In this document: positions 63,302 to 64,000 of the stretch, one piece after another | How the letters are laid out: each line of letters opens with the position of its first letter | Position numbering within the stretch: the first letter of the stretch is position 1 | From: Camarhynchus parvulus | Lineage: Eukaryota > Chordata > Aves > Passeriformes > Thraupidae | DNA length: 64,000 nucleotides | Direction: 5' to 3' | Assembly (NCBI RefSeq): GCF_901933205.1 | Contig: NC_044573.1 | Location: forward strand, 34,444,993 to 34,508,992 | Made by a program: the position numbers and the translations under genes | The notes under the pieces: model-generated | The model's input: the letters and a program-made list of their open reading frames with translations, nothing else | The model's database searches: none | Told to the model about the DNA's origin: nothing

Positions 63302-64000
63302 GCATTGCTCAAATTTTATTTCTATTGAATTATATGAGCAGTCCTTAAGGATTTATATAGACACGTGTATGTGTGTAAATGCAGTCAAGTGAAAAAGAGC
63401 AGGTCAACTTTTTAAAATACTTATAATCCAAAGTTTTCATGGGAGAGATTGCATGAGGATGGGATTATCTATTAGTCATGGAAATTGGATGGTCACTGGA
63501 TGCATAATGCTAGGGCACATAAAGTAATGAACATTGGGAATTTAAGGATCATCAAGAGTACAAGTGGTCTATCAAGAGCTTATCATGAGTATGTACTTTA
63601 AGGGCTGCTACTGCAACAGTTCTATCACTTCTCTGTCCATGTTGAGCAAACATGTAGTGGAAAATGAAAATAATTTTAAAAGCTTGAGTGTCAAGCCTTT
63701 TATTACATATATAAACTAAAGGCTATCAATATAATACTGAGACTAGTGTGTTATGTGTGATTTATACAGCTCTCTGCAGTGAGCCTCTCTAACCACTAAT
63801 GTTCTGTCTGAACAATGTGTTTAATAAAGCAGATAAGAACCTAAACATAAGGGTAGGTTTGAAAAAAAAAATTAGTCTTAAAAATGTTATTTAAAGTTCT
63901 AGGCAAAATACATATCTAGTCAAGGCTGTTTTAAAGATAGATGAAAATAGTAGGATTTCTAACTGTAAGAAAAGAGCTATAATGCTATCTAGTAGCACAT

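Larger units (their letters stand above)
50303..64000. other. Non-coding AT-rich DNA, no gene identified
   Basis: No supportable gene. Open frames are mostly under 100 codons; the longest, at 55014-55421 (plus, 135 codons), is Ser/Leu/Phe-rich from T-rich sequence. The segment contains two G/T tracts with quadruplex potential (51508-51595 and 56541-56580), a tandem 16-mer (62009-62041) and a hairpin (63264-63301). Confidence 0.7.

Noticed and set aside
1..64000. tRNA, rRNA, snRNA and 7SL-type genes, endogenous retroviral LTRs, mitochondrial insertions
   Set aside because: I looked for their hallmark sequences on both strands by eye and recognised none. A covariance-model scan and RepeatMasker would be decisive.

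Overview
The window looks like vertebrate nuclear DNA, most probably from a bird. The main evidence is three clear copies of CR1, the dominant non-LTR retrotransposon (LINE) of birds, in otherwise repeat-poor, AT-rich, CpG-poor DNA. Recurrent G/T-only or A/C-only low-complexity tracts also fit a bird. A crocodilian or turtle cannot be excluded, because CR1 occurs there too. Nothing is prokaryotic: there are no ribosome-binding-site-spaced genes, operons, rRNA, tRNA or CRISPR.

I could not support any protein-coding gene. All open frames are at most 229 codons. They are unrecognisable, overlap in several frames, or lie inside repeats, and their number and length fit chance in about 64 kb of DNA at roughly 38-40% GC. 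The window is best read as intergenic DNA or the inside of long introns. If it is intronic, no exon was identified with confidence.

Layout: 1-9577 is plain AT-rich DNA with small direct and inverted repeats. A strong CTCF-type motif lies at 9578-9591. 9592-19563 is unannotated apart from one A/C tract and a purine-rich stretch. A 5'-truncated CR1 on the minus strand occupies about 19564-20322. 20323-31339 is unannotated, with two GC-richer blocks (about 25254-25815 and 29400-29610). A longer plus-strand CR1 with decayed reverse-transcriptase motifs spans about 31340-32485. 32486-40479 is unannotated and holds an A/C tract that is G-rich on the minus strand. A local CpG cluster lies at 40480-40920. 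40921-49339 is AT-rich, with purine-rich and very AT-rich patches.

The most distinctive locus is at 49370-50302: an isolated CpG island built around a ten-unit GC-rich minisatellite with units of two lengths (33 and 38 bp), followed immediately by a third CR1 3' end. 50303-64000 returns to AT-rich DNA, with a canonical G-quadruplex motif at 56547-56574 and an 11-bp hairpin at 63264-63301.

No new biological system was found. The items most worth checking are the dimorphic minisatellite and CpG island, the CTCF motif, the CpG cluster near 40.7 kb and the G-quadruplex motifs.
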